Assembly: GCF_000003605.2 (NCBI RefSeq)
Contig: NW_003106095.1
Span: forward strand, 84,251 to 106,650
DNA length: 22,400 nucleotides
Direction: 5' to 3'
Source of the DNA: Saccoglossus kowalevskii
Taxonomy: Eukaryota; Hemichordata; Enteropneusta; Harrimaniidae
The notes beneath the pieces were generated by a model. It saw nothing but the letters and a program-made list of their open reading frames with translations. It did not search any database and had not been told where the DNA came from. Below, one piece after another: positions 22,146-22,400 of the stretch; the first letter of the stretch is position 1, and each line of letters begins with the position of its first letter. The translations under genes and the position numbers were made by a program.

Positions 22146-22400
22146 TTGACAGGAGAAAATTTCCCCTGACATCTGTATCACATTATAGAAGGCTAATTCA
22201 CATTCTACATCTGAAATGTCTGATGTCTGGAGGTTTCAGAGGAAAATGTGGCCGAGGTTAAACGTGTATTCGCAGTGTATCGAGATATACAAAATAACAT
22301 GCCTACTTAGGCGTGGTTTCCATGACTAATAGCATCTTATTTGTTTCAACAGATACAACAGATCAACAACAGCCGCAGTATAAACCAAAATGAATCAAAT

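Noticed and set aside
22353-22400. Start of an exon after TTGTTTCAACAG near the right edge
   Set aside because: The acceptor looks fair, but only 48 bases follow and one of the frames stops at once; there is too little to support a gene.

Overview
The window is from an animal nuclear genome: AT-rich, mostly non-coding, with GT-AG introns, animal extracellular domains, two LINE retrotransposons and many simple repeats. The LINE families, tetranucleotide arrays and fold-back elements resemble those of molluscs and other lophotrochozoans. That placement is an inference; no rRNA or mitochondrial sequence is present to settle it.

The main gene fills positions 278-12837 on the minus strand. I could chain 14 coding exons with GT-AG borders and matching reading phase at every junction. 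They encode at least 720 residues of a type II membrane protein: a cytoplasmic tail of about 142 residues, one membrane helix, a SEA domain, a short Pro/Thr linker, one LDLRa repeat, a Frizzled cysteine-rich domain with all ten cysteines, four more LDLRa repeats and an SRCR domain. This is the stem of a type II transmembrane serine protease of the corin/enteropeptidase group. The trypsin-like catalytic domain would lie beyond the left edge and is not seen. A SEA domain together with a Frizzled domain is not the vertebrate corin layout.

The 5.8 kb first intron (6970-12726) holds a microsatellite-bearing element that is an inverted copy of one at the left edge, a decayed LINE reverse-transcriptase piece, a CpG-rich patch with an unexplained open frame, and a decayed second copy of the first exon. 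That copy belongs to a tandem duplication of the promoter/first-exon region (blocks at about 9316-11010 and 11895-13290, plus a third partial block at 13319-13450). Upstream of the gene, 13500-14420 is a degenerate minisatellite of roughly 50 bp units.

The right half is mobile-element territory. A minus-strand LINE (about 14749-16381) has a long open ORF1 with three CCHC knuckles and the start of an endonuclease ORF2; a short tRNA-Val-derived insert with target-site duplications lies at its truncated end. Facing it head to head is a nearly full-length but broken plus-strand LINE of the CR1/Jockey kind (16736-20707) with ORF1, endonuclease, reverse transcriptase and a (TAA)n tail. The last 1.7 kb contains a diverged direct repeat of about 310 bp in two copies and no gene I can support.
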